A stretch of DNA of 64,000 nucleotides from Symbiodinium kawagutii (GCA_009767595.1 VSDK01000621.1:220424-284423), one strand, 5' to 3'; counted from the stretch's first letter, positions 12,063 to 23,731 are shown. Translations and numbers: made by a program. The notes: generated by a model not told the origin, from the sequence alone.

Positions 12063-12345
12063 CGAATATACCAAGAATTCGAAGGAAATTCAAATGGATT
12101 TGAAAGGATTCCAAGGAAATTCCAATGGATTTGAATGGGTTTGAGACTCGTTGAATCAAATTTTACTTGTTTTTCTTGGGTTTGTGCCATGCCTTTGCAT
12201 TGCTACTGCCGTTCGTGTGAACCAGACGTGATAGAATTTTTTCTAAGCTTTGCGTATCCACATTTCTCAGACCTGCCTGAATTGGTTTCTTTGGAGAACT
12301 CTTTTTTGGGCACCTTTAAGGTGAACCGCTTTATCATTATTGTAG

Positions 12346-12764
12346 GGCGGTGGAGTCCAGATCCAAAACTGTCAAGTCGATGCCGATGGATGGGAGCAGA
12401 GGATCAAGATATATCAGGATCAATTCATGAAGACGCTCATGGATCGCCATGCAGGCATTCGTTGCATATATGTGACTCGTTGGCTTTTAAGTCGCTAAGA
12501 TTTAAACGAAGCTAGTGTTTTTTCAAAAGAAGCGCAGCATGTGAATGTCACAATGCCATGGCCCAGAGGATGAGCATAAACTCTATGCACACACAATCAT
12601 TACTGCACGAAAACCCCGCGCCATGGCAGTCCAAGAGGCGAGCAAGGACTGCAGTTGTGCACCCATCATTTGTCGGTGCCACAGCTTTTTCTGCTGCGAA
12701 GGATGTGCCCGAGCCCGATGATGATGTGGCTGAGCACCTGCAGGTGGCCGGACTCTTCCAATGA
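12346..12764 (+). CDS. Candidate exons of an unidentified gene
   Basis: After an AG acceptor at 12344-12345, a frame reads GGVQIQNCQVDADGWEQRIK onward through KTLMDRHAGIRCIY to a possible GT donor at 12471. A second segment ends in VPEPDDDVAEHLQVAGLFQ with stop TGA at 12762-12764. Composition is protein-like, but no family was recognised and the two pieces may not belong together. Confidence 0.35.
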
Positions 12765-12900
12765 TTGTTTCAGCGCGGTTACATGCGCCTGAATAGGATA
12801 GTATGATGATGAAAGATATGCATTATGAAATGAAAGCATGATGATAGCAGAACGCCCAGGGGAAAGCTTTGCACGCTGGAGTGGCATTTTCCATGTTTTG

Positions 12901-12988
12901 TTTGGTTGGTGGTTTGATTGACCATCATTAGCCATTTTCAACCATGATTTGCCATCATCATTATTGTTAGGAGGAAACTCGCAACCAG
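12901..12988 (+). mobile_element. Family B element, degenerate copy B3
   Basis: Good left arm TTGGTTGGTGGTTTGATTGA but a poor right arm (AACTCGCAACCAG). The interior no longer matches the other copies. Confidence 0.45.
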
Positions 12989-13119
12989 TAGCCGAGTCAT
13001 TATTGTTTATGATTGTTAAACATTACTAACTATTAATTAATTATTGACCATTATTTTTATAAGCATGATTTGTAACCATGATAAACCATTTGTTGATTGA
13101 AAGCTTCACTCGCTGCCAG

Positions 13120-13932
13120 GGGGCTATCGAAGCTTCCTTTCGGCTAAAGCGTATTCTCAGCGAGGACCTCAAGGCAGGACGCAAAAAGTGCCATAGCTTG
13201 AGAAGGTTTTCCCAGTTTTCCCTGTACCTGGTATCCATTCAACGCCGGGTCTGTGTTCAACCTTCCAGTAATTTCTTGTTTTTTGCTGTTGAGTGTAGCA
13301 TTCCCGTTGCGGGCGTTGTGCAGTGCCAGAAGTGCAGTGTGTGGTACTTGGAGAGGGACATGTAAGCAGTCTCATTTTGGTTGGGAAGATGAGGCGTCCT
13401 GAAACTCACTATCCCCCCGTTCTCCTTCTTTCACCTTTTTCGGCTCTCCTTTTCGACCGATTTTTCACCGTACCAAATGGTCCCACTTGTCGCAGCGTTG
13501 CTGATCCAACTTCCGCCACTTTCCGGGCCTTGCATTTTTTCGGAGCTCTCCTTGCAAGCGGTAGCTTTCACCATCACCCCATCCCTTATCAAGTAGAAAA
13601 TGTGAGAGCACCGTTCATATATAGCCCTCTCTTCGTGATTGATATGTCTTTAGCATTTCAATAGCAATAAATCAGACAAAAGATATCTAAACTTATCATC
13701 TAAATTTAAGTTTGCATAACTTTTATCAAAGATAGCATCTAAACTAATTCTCTAAAGTAAGGAATTTCTGATACGCATCATGCTCCAGCCTCCGATTTTC
13801 CGTGAGGCGGCCATCACGAGCCACAAAGAGGGCCGCTTCGCGAAACGGCCACGCTTCGAAGCACAAAGGGTCGGTCAAGAGGAGGCGAGTCCTGGGGGCT
13901 GTGGGAAGGGGACGGCTGATATCACGAAGTAA
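13120..13932 (+). CDS. Candidate exons of an unidentified gene
   Basis: An exon after CCAG at 13116-13119 reads GAIEASFRLKRILSEDLKAG followed by a basic stretch. A further exon 13762-13932 reads FLIRIMLQPPIFREAAITSH, then a basic and Glu/Gly-rich tail to stop TAA at 13930-13932. A short segment near 13300-13366 before a GTAAGC donor may also be coding. Function unknown; linkage of the pieces is inferred only from order and strand. Confidence 0.35.
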
Positions 13933-14283
13933 CATACAAAGGAAGATACTAACAGACTAAGTAACTACATCAAGTAACTATCTAAGTCATCTAAGTAGTT
14001 ACTACATCAGTAATTGCATATACAAAGTGTGAAAGTAAAAACAAGTAAAGAAATAGATTACGGTTGTTAGTATAAAGTTTAAGTCATGCTAAAGTCACAG
14101 TTAGTAAATCCAAGTCACACATGCGATGCAAAAATTGGGGCATTCGCATGCATTCGCCCTCATGCTGCGATCCAGTCTGGTCGAATCGATCGAATCTTGA
14201 GACTCCTGGCTGCAATTGTTGGTACGTGGTGCCTGGTACATGGATGGACATGGTGCATGCCATGGCATCAATTGCTGGAGCAG

Positions 14284-14784
14284 GCATAGGATCCGCTGTG
14301 TATGTTGACGTGCCGCAAGGAAAGTGGGGCTTGCAGGGCGAGACCGTGGTCCGTCATGTCCTCGAAGGCTTGTCCCTCTTCGAGTTGAAAGAGCTTGAGA
14401 ATTCCGGGTGTCCCGGCGACGAGCCAAGGTTCAGTCTCGACATTCAAGGGGCATGCCATGGCATGCCTAAACCAACAACACAGGTAGCTAGAAGTAGGAA
14501 GATGTAGTAAGATATTCGTAGCTTGATGCAGCTTGCTAGGTGCCATTCTGCCGGGCAAGCCCTGGTGTGATTGAAGATAAACGCCGAAGAACCTTGATGA
14601 TTCTGAGCTGCGGAAATGACTGACCGAGGTATTATCCAGATACGACCAACGAATGGCGCGGCCCAGCGGAGCCTTGTCTGCATCGGGCACCGTCCCACAA
14701 CTGGCTGCGGCTGGGGCCGTCTTCCGCTCGTTCGCTACTAGGAGCTGTCTGCGGTCCACATTGCGCAGGCATAGCTTGGCTTAG
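14284..14784 (+). CDS. Candidate exons of an unidentified gene
   Basis: Exon ~14284-14449 after CAG reads VYVDVPQGKWGLQGETVVRH then VLEGLSLFELKELENSG. A second possible exon from 14640 contains ARPSGALSASGTVPQLAAAG and ends at TAG 14782-14784. The complementary strand is also open, so strand is not certain. No family recognised. Confidence 0.3.
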
Positions 14785-16170
14785 GACAGGAGCTGAGGCG
14801 TTTCAGAGGTCGCTTGAGTCTTCAGGGGTCTCGATATGTCTCGATGGTGATTGGATTCATCTCACTTCTCCAAGTATAATGCTACTCGAATTGGATCTGG
14901 TACGTTTCACTTCTCTGAGTAATGCTAACCCTGGATATACCCCACATTCATGTTAGCTGGTTGATTGTTAAGTGTTGTCCGCATGTGCCAAAGCCTTGTT
15001 TTCCTGTCAAAGTGGTACCCCTCCCAATTACTCAACCTATGGTTTACAAATCTGGGGTCAACATTATCTTGGACCATTGAGCTTGCTGACAGATGAGAGA
15101 AATGCTTGGGCCGAGCTGCTTGGATGCAGATGAAGTGGCTGGGGGGTCCTGCATTTAGCAACTGGACATGGGGCTACTCTTACGTCAGCAGTGAGTGTTT
15201 TGCAGCCTGAGGTGGTGCTACGGTGGACCCGATTCAAGCCTTTCGAGCACATTGGAATTTGGATGGCACGCAGCTTCCAAGCATTCAAATTCCAAGCATT
15301 CAAATTCCATCCACCATGGACATTGGAGTTTGGATGGAACAAAGTCTCAGAACAAACTGATGCAGTTTGATACTTTGATTTCCAATATAGCACTGTGCAG
15401 AACTCGATGGTAAGGGCAATTAGTCACGGGTAAAGTTCGAGCAACACAGAGCAACTTTCAGATTGAAGCGTGGAGCAGTCTTAATGTTGGAAGACAGTGG
15501 AGCAGAAGCCAACAAGCATTATCGTGGCCTATTCTCCGGCAACATGCTGCTCACCAATATACGTCATACCACAGGGTACGCAGTACTTGTGCGCTATCCA
15601 AGCTATTAAATTAACATGCTTGATCTAAAATGCGCCATTGAATGCTATTAAATGTTATCAGATAAACTCCATTAATCCAGATTTAACATGCTATCAGCAG
15701 TAATTAACTCCATGCCATCAAACACAAGCAAGCCAGGGGTCCTCTTGAAATATGCGGCTTGCCTCTTCGAAAGCTGAGGCAAGAGGCTCGTCTCCGCCTG
15801 CTGTGCCACAAGGACTGGCCGCTGTGCCATTGACACACAGCAGCCTCGCCTGCTGCGCTAAGCGTTGCCAAAGCGTTGCTATGGCGAGCTGGGTCAATAT
15901 TAACCAACCAACTAATGGTGGATAATGCCCAACAAAACTATAGGGAAAACAATGGTTAGTGATAGGGAACCAGGGGTACGGGGTTTTGTCCCACTTTCCT
16001 ATCATACCCAAAGCAGAGCCATTACGTCTGTCAACGCTGATATTGTGAGGATGTGCGCTATGTGATGCGACATTACGATGGCACGCGGCCGTGGCTGCCT
16101 CATGTGTCACTCAAGTTCCAGTCCTCCAAGATCCTCCAAGGTTCTGACAGGCATAATGTAGAAATAATTT
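14785..16170. other. Mostly non-coding stretch with weak exon candidates
   Basis: A Trp-rich frame at 15116-15190 (MKWLGGPAFSNWTWGYSY) before GTGAGTG is the only exon-like piece. A tandem duplication of CAAGCATTCAAATTC occurs near 15278-15306. Both strands at 15720-15890 are open and undecided. Confidence 0.35.
15882..15998 (+). mobile_element. Family C inverted-repeat element, copy C3
   Basis: TGGCGAGCTGGGTCAATATT at the left, GAACCAGGGGTACGGGGTTT then TGTCCCACTTTCC at the right, with shared middle AACCAACCAACTAATGG and GGGAAAACAATGGTTAGTGA. Confidence 0.65.
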
Positions 16171-16171
16171 T

Positions 16172-16287
16172 CTGGCTGGTGGTTTTAAAATGTTTTTAGC
16201 ATGTTTATTTTCCCTAGTAATTATCAACAAATGGCTGGTTGACAAGCATATGATATTTTTCGTAGGGGTGGTTCAACCACCAGCCAG
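16172..16287 (+). mobile_element. Family B inverted-repeat element, copy B4
   Basis: CTGGCTGGTGGTTTTAAAAT to GGTTCAACCACCAGCCAG, flanked by ATTTT on both sides (16167-16171, 16288-16292). The terminal CCAG abuts a frame that stays open and reads LRLQDVMEEAKPKPPLTG, so the element end may serve as the 3' splice site. Confidence 0.75.
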
Positions 16288-17310
16288 ATTTTCGTCGCTG
16301 CAGTAGAATTCTGAGGCTGCAAGACGTGATGGAGGAAGCCAAGCCCAAACCACCGCTGACGGGTTTGGCCGAGGGAGCTGCCCCAAGCTTTCCATCTGGA
16401 TCCAAGGCAGGAGGTGAACGCTGTCAACTCATGGTGAGATGTCAGTAGATGTCAAGAACCGTTTGTTGCATCAGGTGGCAGAGCACATTTCAAAATGATG
16501 CCTTCAAAGATCTTGTTTGGCAGAGCACTTTTCAAGAATCATGGTGTCGATGCCAAATTCTTCGTTATCTTTGCATTTTCTTTTCCCTGTAGCAGTCGAG
16601 CTTGCCTGAGTGGGTGCCAGGCTATTGGGAGATACTACCGTGTGTGCCCTCAGCCGTGCTGAGATTGGAGAGCTCGTCATGGCGGGAGAGCGTTGCGTTG
16701 TGATTCTGCGGGTCTCAGGTCTTGAGATCATCGATCCCACTACTGATGCCGTAGTCTTCGGAGACGCCAACTTATCCTTTGCCTTGAACCTCGCAAGACA
16801 CCGTGACTGGAATGCAACGAAGTTAGAGCCAAAGGATATCAAGTACTATAGCCTATAGCTATAAGTGATACCAAGTTTGACCAGGTTATATCAAGTACAA
16901 GCAAGTTATAGCCAACCCACACTGTTGCAGTTGTTCACGTTAGCAGTTGCCAGAATCGGTGGCCAGCAACGAGGGGAAACCGCCAGCAAAACTGAGGAAA
17001 GGCTTTGGGCCACGTAGGCCGTGTCGTTGCAACAACCTTTGAGAACTTGGAGCAACTTGGTGGGAAGAGATTGGAAGACATGGAAATTCTGAAGGTTGAC
17101 TGGCTGGTGGTTTGATTGACATCTTTTATTTTCCCGAATACTTAACAGATGGTTGGTTGGCTGATATTTTTCATAGGGGTGGTTCAACCACCAACCAGTT
17201 GAAGTTTCTAGATGTGATCAGCGGGGCATGTTGAGAGGGCTGCACTCAGGACGCTTCGAGAACGCTACTCAGAGTCGCACCCCGAGAACGCATCAGCATC
17301 AGCCAGCAGA
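16288..17310 (+). CDS. BMT5/DUF2431-like methyltransferase, partial gene model
   Basis: Candidate SAM-dependent rRNA (uridine) methyltransferase. Exons suggested: 16288-16433 (LRLQDVMEEAKPKPPLTG, donor GTGAGA), 16593-~16652 (SSLPEWVPGYWEILP), 16719-~16822 and 17018-17094. The third contains VVFGDANLSFALNLARHRD, matching the GxGDFSFSLxLA SAM-binding signature of the family with D-N replacing D-F. The next, RVVATTFENLEQLGGKRLED, matches the following VATTFxxLExL segment. The intron 17095-17198 is almost entirely element B5. Codon phase between 16822 and 17018 does not close cleanly, so the ends there need revision. The 3' part of the gene was not found; a possible exon follows at 17199. Family call moderate. 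Confidence 0.5.
17100..17198 (+). mobile_element. Family B element B5, occupying a whole intron
   Basis: CTGGCTGGTGGTTTGATTGA to GGTTCAACCACCAACCAG. TTGA is duplicated on both sides (17096-17099, 17199-17202). The GT donor at 17095-17096 is formed with the duplicated target and the AG acceptor at 17197-17198 is the last two bases of the element. Confidence 0.75.
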
Positions 17311-17518
17311 TGACTCGTCAAGTGCCAAACGCCCCGCGCCGCGTTTGGGACATGTTTTGGCAAACCTCCTCCTGGCATATCCTGGCCACTTCAGCTCTCA
17401 AATGATCAAGCAGATCACTGATGTCACTGACTCAATTGACTTTTTCTCCAAAAGGAATGTTTGCAGACAAATGATCAGAATTTAGTAGAACATTGATCTA
17501 TCACTAACATTGCAGGGT

Positions 17519-17590
17519 ATGGTGGTTTCTCAAAATAGGGGCCCCCCAAGATAGCTGGTTTATTACTATAAATGGTACCACCATTTGCCA
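17519..17590. mobile_element. Family A element, truncated copy A7
   Basis: Left arm GGTGGTTTCTCAAAATAGGG and core GCTGGTTTATTACTATAAAT, followed directly by GGTACCACCATTTG; the right arm is reduced to the CCACCA end. Confidence 0.6.
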
Positions 17591-18579
17591 TAGTAGAACC
17601 TTTGCGGACCTTGACGCAGAAAGACACTTGACACGGTTGTTGTAGTCCGGCACCTGCAGCAGCCATGGTTTCAATGCCGCTGTGGAGCTCTCCCTGCCGC
17701 TTGGATACCCAAAAGGAGGGCTGCTGGATGGCATGACGTGACGTGCGGTTTTCTTGAAATATTTTGGAATGTAATATTCTAGTGTTATAATTACTACCTG
17801 ATATAGTTATTGTTATTTATTGCTTTATATTTACTATATGTATGAAATTGTATTATGATAAACTATTTATGAAGTTGGTTATTCCAGATGGGCTGGATTC
17901 TAGATATGTGGGAAAGTTCTGCCGGTTTGGGGAACAATTACCATCCTCATGACCGACAGTCCACACGTGCGCACGATTCCACTCGAGAATCCTGAAGGAG
18001 TTAAAACAAATCAGCCATTGGCAAGCGAAATTCAAGATGCTGAAGATTGCTGAAGCATTTTTGCACCAACAGACCGCAGCGAAATCTTGTGCCAGAACCC
18101 CCACCCCAGGTCATCGAAGCCAGCCGCATGGTGAGAGCATTGGAAATCAATGCTGCCATTTGCCGATCAACTTGGAGCATCTTTGCTGCAGTTAAAGATG
18201 CTGATTTCCATCGCTGATTTCAGACCAAACTTTCATCGTTGGCAGGTGGCAGGGGCATGCCTGCTGATTCCACACACAGAAGTCATAATGAACAATGAAA
18301 ACAAACAAATCATCCACACAGATATTACAGCATTACGTTGCATTTTGCATACACACATGCATGACTTCACAAGCACACTGTCAAGAATATCAATATGTTC
18401 TTCGTAGGTGTGTGTGGGTGTGTGACTGTGTGTCTAGCTCCTTGAAGCGATGTATGGGGGTTCTGGATTGAATATTCGGGCAAGCATAGGCAGTGTCAAA
18501 CATGCGCAGTGTCTAGATCTCCTTGCTGACAGATGTGGTTCAAGACATGTGTATTTGCATAGCCTAGGGGAAATTTGCC
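17591..18579. other. Intergenic, no supported gene
   Basis: AT-rich around 17750-17870. Short frames near 17600-17735 are open on both strands and cannot be assigned. A TG-rich tract is at 18406-18436. Confidence 0.45.
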
Positions 18580-19248
18580 ATGGTCAAGTGGAGCCTGTGC
18601 CTCTGCTTGAGCGCAGCCTTGGCGCTGCCATGTTGGCACAGCTTCTGTGGTGGGGCCATTTTCCAGACACGTGGCCGCAGTCCAATTCAGAGACAGGCAC
18701 TGAAGCGCTTGACGAAGAAAGAGAAGGTGATGCGGACCATTTCCCGCATCAAGGACAACGGAGTCGGACAACTGAGCAACAGGCTTGTGACTAAGCAGTT
18801 GAAGCGAATCAATCGAATAGCGGAAGATGATGCCTGGGTCAATGAGTTTCTATCATTTTCGAGGCCAATGCCAGTTGGTGGCGAGTTTGTGATGCCTCCT
18901 GAAGTTGCAAAAGCAGCGTTGGAAGAGATCTATGGAGAAGGGCCAGATTTGCAATACATTGACCTAGAAGACTTGGAAGATGACACCCCTACCGAAGAGG
19001 AAGTCAATGACCTTCAACGCTTGCGCCGTAAAGCGGATTTCTCCAAAAACCCAGGTAGCACCAGGTCGAAGACCCGCGTGGGGTGGACATCAATACCCGG
19101 TGTGCAAAAATACGTTGGCAGTGTGCCTCAAGAGATTGACACCGGTATCCACGGCACTGTGGGAGGCAGCTCTTCGAATCGAGGATTTCAAGATGTCTGG
19201 ATTAGTGGAGCTTCTGTTCGCTACGACTACGAGGATAAGCCCTGGTAG
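18580..19248 (+). CDS. Secreted or organelle-targeted protein of unknown function, 222 aa, intronless
   Basis: A single uninterrupted + frame from ATG 18580 to TAG 19246-19248. Residues 1-20 (VKWSLCLCLSAALALPCW) look like a signal peptide with a hydrophobic core and a Cys/Trp-containing end. A basic region follows (residues ~30-75, RQALKRLTKKEKVMRTISRI), then an acidic middle (YIDLEDLEDDTPTEEEVNDL, ~125-145), a basic stretch and a Gly/Ser-rich C-terminus ending YDYEDKPW. In peridinin dinoflagellates a signal peptide followed by a basic, S/T-containing segment can direct proteins to plastids; whether that holds here is inference. No known domain recognised. The clean frame, length and composition argue for a real gene. 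Confidence 0.65.
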   Translation: MVKWSLCLCLSAALALPCWHSFCGGAIFQTRGRSPIQRQALKRLTKKEKVMRTISRIKDNGVGQLSNRLVTKQLKRINRIAEDDAWVNEFLSFSRPMPVGGEFVMPPEVAKAALEEIYGEGPDLQYIDLEDLEDDTPTEEEVNDLQRLRRKADFSKNPGSTRSKTRVGWTSIPGVQKYVGSVPQEIDTGIHGTVGGSSSNRGFQDVWISGASVRYDYEDKPW

Positions 19249-20786
19249 TTCAGTGCACTTCTGAGGTGCTACCTTTCTTGCCGCAAAGTGTGGCATCAGA
19301 AGACTTCGAGTCGCAGAGAAAAACAGAAGCGCCGGCGCCTTCTCCACTTTCGGTTTTTGCTGTTTTTACAGAGGCCTTATCTTACAGACTGCTAGGGCAT
19401 GTTTTGTCTAAAAATCCGAAAACTGGTGGCCTTGCCCAGCTAAGGTATGGATGGACCGTATTTCTTGGCCCTTTCTGACGTCACCCCGTCTTTCGGTCCG
19501 CTGGCCAGCTGGAATTGTGATGCGCTCTGGTCTAACCACCACGGCAACCAACATGCAATGCCAAGTGTGCCAGGTTTCATCTTGCCAATGTGCAAGGTGA
19601 AATCGGCGCTTGTCATTTTGCGACATCCCGCAGTGACTCCTGAGTCCAAAGATGTCACATCGTGTCAAAATGCTTTGTGGAAAGGCCCGCATGCAATCGG
19701 CATTTGGAATAAAGGGCTTCCAAAAGAAGGGCTGATGAATGTTGGTGATTGGATTTGTGTTGTCACTTACTGTGGCTTGATGCTGGCCAGCGATCCCCCC
19801 AAATGGATAAGTGCCTTGGACTGCATAGTTGTGGGATGTTTTGGGGTCTTGTAGGTGGGCCAACTTGAACAGTGGACCTTCAGGTGGTTGCATAGAAGCT
19901 GAAGGGAAAAGCTCCTCCCCTCATCTCCCCTAGTTTTCTGATAGATTGCCGCAAGACACTTCGCAGCTCAATCATCATTTGACACCAATGACTGGATGTT
20001 GCTGACCTCTCAATGGCTCAAGTGGATGCTATGCAACTCGCTGTATCCAGCGATTCGCGGTGGCTCGGCTTCAGATCTTCAGAAGCCACCCAATGTAAGG
20101 CCAAGACGGCCCAGGCCTCACTCTTCCTGATCAGACTTCTGAGGCACCAATGACATGTGACTTGGAAAATTCCTGTTCGTAAGCAGCTTGGTAGCACTGG
20201 CGTGCTGGTTTCCGGAAAAGATCCCACAACCCGAGTGTGAAGACTTGAAATTATCATAATTTGGAGAGATTTGGAGTGCATTGTGCCCTTTTGCAGCAGT
20301 GATGCTCTTAGAGGCTCGACCGGCTCCTCTAGGCTGCAAGGGGCTCCTAGAGATCTCCTACAAACCTTGTAGAGACCTCCTAGAGGCTCCCAGGTTTTGC
20401 TTCAAATCTTAACTTCCAAGGCAGCGCCTTCCTGGCGTGATGAAGGGATGGACTTGGCGCCACTTCTTTGCTTCGATCCTTGCGCCAGCCTGGGCTTTGC
20501 GTCCTGAGATGCATGTTGAAACTCGCTGGAAAAAATTCCTGGTAGCAACGGTTGGTAGAACTACATGCGGGAATCGTATGGCATCGTGAAATCGTGGGAT
20601 CTGCTGTGTGTTTTTTTTTTTTTTTGCGTTTTTGCAATCACTCAGCACTGCGTTGTATAAGGACTTGAATATGGAAAGGGCAGATGAGACGCAAGGTGAT
20701 TGGATCGAGTCATCCCAAGGCACCAAAACATCCATTGATGTGGGATGGATCTGGGTAGACCTGGCTGCCTTAACGCTGTGTGGCAG
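19249..20786. other. Intergenic or 3' UTR, no supported gene
   Basis: Frames are open on both strands at 19408-19893 without recognisable similarity. CTCCTAGAG-type short repeats lie at 20310-20395 and a T-homopolymer at about 20611-20625. Confidence 0.4.
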
Positions 20787-21900
20787 GCACCAACCTTGGA
20801 ACAAGCGTTGAGATGCTGATGCAAGCGGCTGACAGCCTCGTGCTTGTTGTTGGGCCAAGGGTTGCGGGCCATGTTGCATCCAGATCCGAATCCTTGGCGC
20901 CGCCGTTGTGGCTGGCACGTCCAAGAGCAGCTGAGGCTTTTTCGAGAGTGCAGACATGATGGACGAACGTCTTCTACTTATCTTTGTCAGTTGCTGTTCT
21001 CGCTATGTTCAAGCCATAAATCTCATGGTTTTTGAGAGCGATGCTGCTCACGAGGTGCCGAAGCAGAGAAGTATCAAATGACGGCGCAGCTGTCCAGCTT
21101 GGGGCTGCAGCTTCAAGACCGTTCCTGGACGATTGAAGTTTTTTCGGGGCTGAAGCGATCTCGCAATCTCAAGCCGTTCTTTAAGCCAGTCTCACAAGCC
21201 ATCTCAAGCCTTTTATATCTTTGAAATAGTATTAAAGTGTAGTGAGTCGTATGATGTTGTATGGAAAAGCGTGAGTTTCGGAGGTTTCATGCAGCGAGGC
21301 TGAGTGTTTGGTGATGCTGTTGCTGGTCTTAGGCTTCAGACTGTTTGCAGTGAAGCACGTCCTGAACTCAGTTCATGCATTGGATGCTGCAAAGTTGGGC
21401 CTTGCGGGAGTCCAATGGCTCCAGTGCTGCGGAAAAGATTGCAAAAAAAAACAGGGGCCAAAGCTAGAAATGTCAAACAAATCATTTCCCCTCATTTCCT
21501 CCCAGTTTGAGCCAGTCTTCCCTCAGAGACTTGCTCCGAATCCATTGTAATCCGAGTCTCCGAGGCTTTTGAGATGGAGCGCAAGGAGCAAAATCAAGGC
21601 TCCGAAAATGGTTTTAAGCAGTGTGGGATGTGGGCATAGGCCTTCACAAGCACGCTTGCTCCAAGAGTATCTATTAGTGAAAGCCCACCTGATGTGAATT
21701 GTGAAACTGCTGATGCCAGGCTTTTCATTGCTTGAAGGGTATCTCGGCACGCTCGCAGCTCGTGTGCAAGTGTCTCCTGCGTTCTGCGCATCGAGGTTAC
21801 GACCCCGGCGCCGCTATCACAAGGAGTATACGAAAGGGGAGCTGCAAGCGGCTATGGCAGCTTGGCTTGGACCACTTCTGCTCATGTTAGTAATTTCCAG
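20787..21900 (+). CDS. Unidentified multi-exon gene candidate
   Basis: Exon 20787-~20959 after GGCAG reads NLGTSVEMLMQAADSLVLVV then GPRVAGHVASRSESLAPPLW. Exon 21055-21137 after GAG reads AEAEKYQMTAQLSSLGLQLQ before a GTTTTT donor. Exon from 21333 after TTAG reads FRLFAVKHVLNSVHALDAAK onward. A possible further exon lies near 21775-21890. Alanine/leucine-rich, globular-looking. I do not recognise the family; the complementary open frame at 20409-20957 is a shadow. Confidence 0.4.
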
Positions 21901-22764
21901 CCGATTGTCGTGGCACACCGACCTTAGGAACACTTGAAGGTTGGCAACGCTGAAGTTGGATGCGAAGATAACCAAAATTTGGATCGTTGGCTTTTCGTTT
22001 CTCAGCTGCGACATGACCCGCGACCCTGTGACTGGAAGAGCCTCCAAAGGGCTCAAAACCCTTAGTCCCCCTGGTTCGCCTATCATTAACCATTGGTGTC
22101 CCTATTATTGTTGGTTATTATCCCCAATCATTGGTTCATATTGACCCATAGCCAAAGAAGTACAGCAGGCTCTTGGGTCGGCCTTTGCACTCCGCCGCTC
22201 AGGACATGAAATCGATTTACGGCACGAGGCCGGGAAGAATTCTGCATGGCATCTTCGCTCACAGCTTGCTGCCAAGCATTGATGGCACAGGTGATTCACA
22301 TTGTCGGTAGCATTCCCTGCCTTTGGGTTGGATTTTTTTTTCTCGGATGCATGTGGATGCGTTTTGATTTTTTCCCGTTCAGATTAGCTGTATAAGTATA
22401 AGTTGTATTTCTTTGATCTGTTTTTCCCCTCCTGTTGGGTATGGTCTAGGTGGCTCTGATCACTGCTTCTCCTTTTGGCAAATTGAAGAATTCTTGACAA
22501 CAACAGCGCATCAACGCTGTGGAAATCTAAATCGCGGTGCCAAGAAAACTCCTGGCTCGTGCTTAATTTTCATATTCCCAGGGTCCTTTTCCTATTGTAT
22601 CTCATGTTTTCCTTGCACTCTTTTCCCAGCAACCTTGAAGAAAGATGACCGACATTTGGCTGACCTCAGGATGCTCTAAGTAGAGCGAGGTATGGTGGAT
22701 TCACTCACAAAGGTCATGAGTATATTGACAGTCTAGCGGCTTAAGTTGGGTATGTGGTAGCTGC
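21901..22764. other. Non-coding stretch
   Basis: Contains element C4 and T-rich sequence around 22320-22400. No convincing exon seen. Confidence 0.45.
22048..22154 (-). mobile_element. Family C inverted-repeat element, copy C4 (inverted)
   Basis: Read on the - strand: TGGCTATGGGTCAATATGAA, CCAATGATTGGGG, GGTTAATGATAGGCGAACC, GGGGGACTAAGGGTTTTGAG, matching C5 and C6 in order. Confidence 0.7.
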
Positions 22765-22995
22765 ATGGTTTTGAGAAGATGGTGGCCGGTTATTGCAGCT
22801 GTTCTCGTGATTGATGAACCGTGGATCCAGTTTCAGGGGGCTGCCCTACAGAGGATGCCACAGGCTGTTGCCGTTGCCGCTGAATCGGGCAGGAGAGCGA
22901 TGGGGACTGCTCAGCACTTTCGGGCAAGAAAGAGTTTGAGGAACTACTGCAGCATCCTGCAAATCGTGAAAGACAAGGCACGAAGCGATGACTAG
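22765..22995 (+). CDS. Short open frame, possible exon or small protein
   Basis: 76 codons. After an internal CAG at 22841-22843 it reads AALQRMPQAVAVAAESGRRA and ends ILQIVKDKARSDD, TAG 22993-22995. Helical, basic composition, no family recognised. Confidence 0.3.
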   Translation: MVLRRWWPVIAAVLVIDEPWIQFQGAALQRMPQAVAVAAESGRRAMGTAQHFRARKSLRNYCSILQIVKDKARSDD

Positions 22996-23454
22996 CCCGT
23001 CTTCAAGCCACCAAGTGAGCAACGAATCAGGCAGTTTTTTCAGGCAGTTTGCTGCACCGCTGGACTCTTGAAGTCATGAATCTGCCAGGGCAAAAGTATC
23101 AAGGTGAATGAAGATGATGTGAAGCGGCTCCAGCAGGTCTCTTGAACTCAGCCATGACCGTGGCAGATGTTGACTCGTCAAGTGCCAGCTTGATTCAGCT
23201 TGACTCATCCTCATCAATCCGGATAGATCCTGATAGTATTGTTCTGGATTTAGTCAATGCATCACCTCTGCTGACAAGCGTTGAGAGGCTGCAAGTATCA
23301 CTAATTCCAAAAAAAGAAAGACGCAGGAAAAGTCGGAGCCTGATTTTTCTCCAGTGGAGCTGGTGAGAAAACAACTAAACAAGCCATTCAGCCTGACTTT
23401 GACGTGTCATGTGCTAGCTGTGGAAAAGTCTGTAAGACACCGAAATACACATGA

Positions 23455-23498
23455 CTATTGGATGATTTGAGGGTACCCCTATTTTGACAAACAACCAA
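23455..23498. mobile_element. Family A element, half copy A10
   Basis: Only the right half remains: TTGGATGATTTGAGGGTACC then CCTATTTTGACAAACAACC. Confidence 0.5.
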
Positions 23499-23731
23499 GT
23501 GATTGTTTACTAGCTTTGGTGCCTTGTGTGCAGGCTCGAGCCTGTGCAACGTGGCCCCATCCACCATACTGAAGAAGAAGAGCGCAACTTTCATCGCGCG
23601 GCATCTTGTCAGGAAATCCACCGAGCGACTTCTTGTTTTGCCGAACTGCTTAACATTTGAAGTCGCTGAGACAATTTGGCGACAGGAATATCGAAGATCT
23701 CGCAGAGCATTGCTAACAGGAAATGTGTGAC

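Noticed and set aside
15191..15205. 15-nt GTGAGTGTTTTGCAG as a micro-intron
   Set aside because: Too short to splice, and removing it does not keep the frame open.
20409..20957. 182-codon - strand frame
   Set aside because: Crosses a homopolymer and is antisense to the better supported + exon at 20787-20959.
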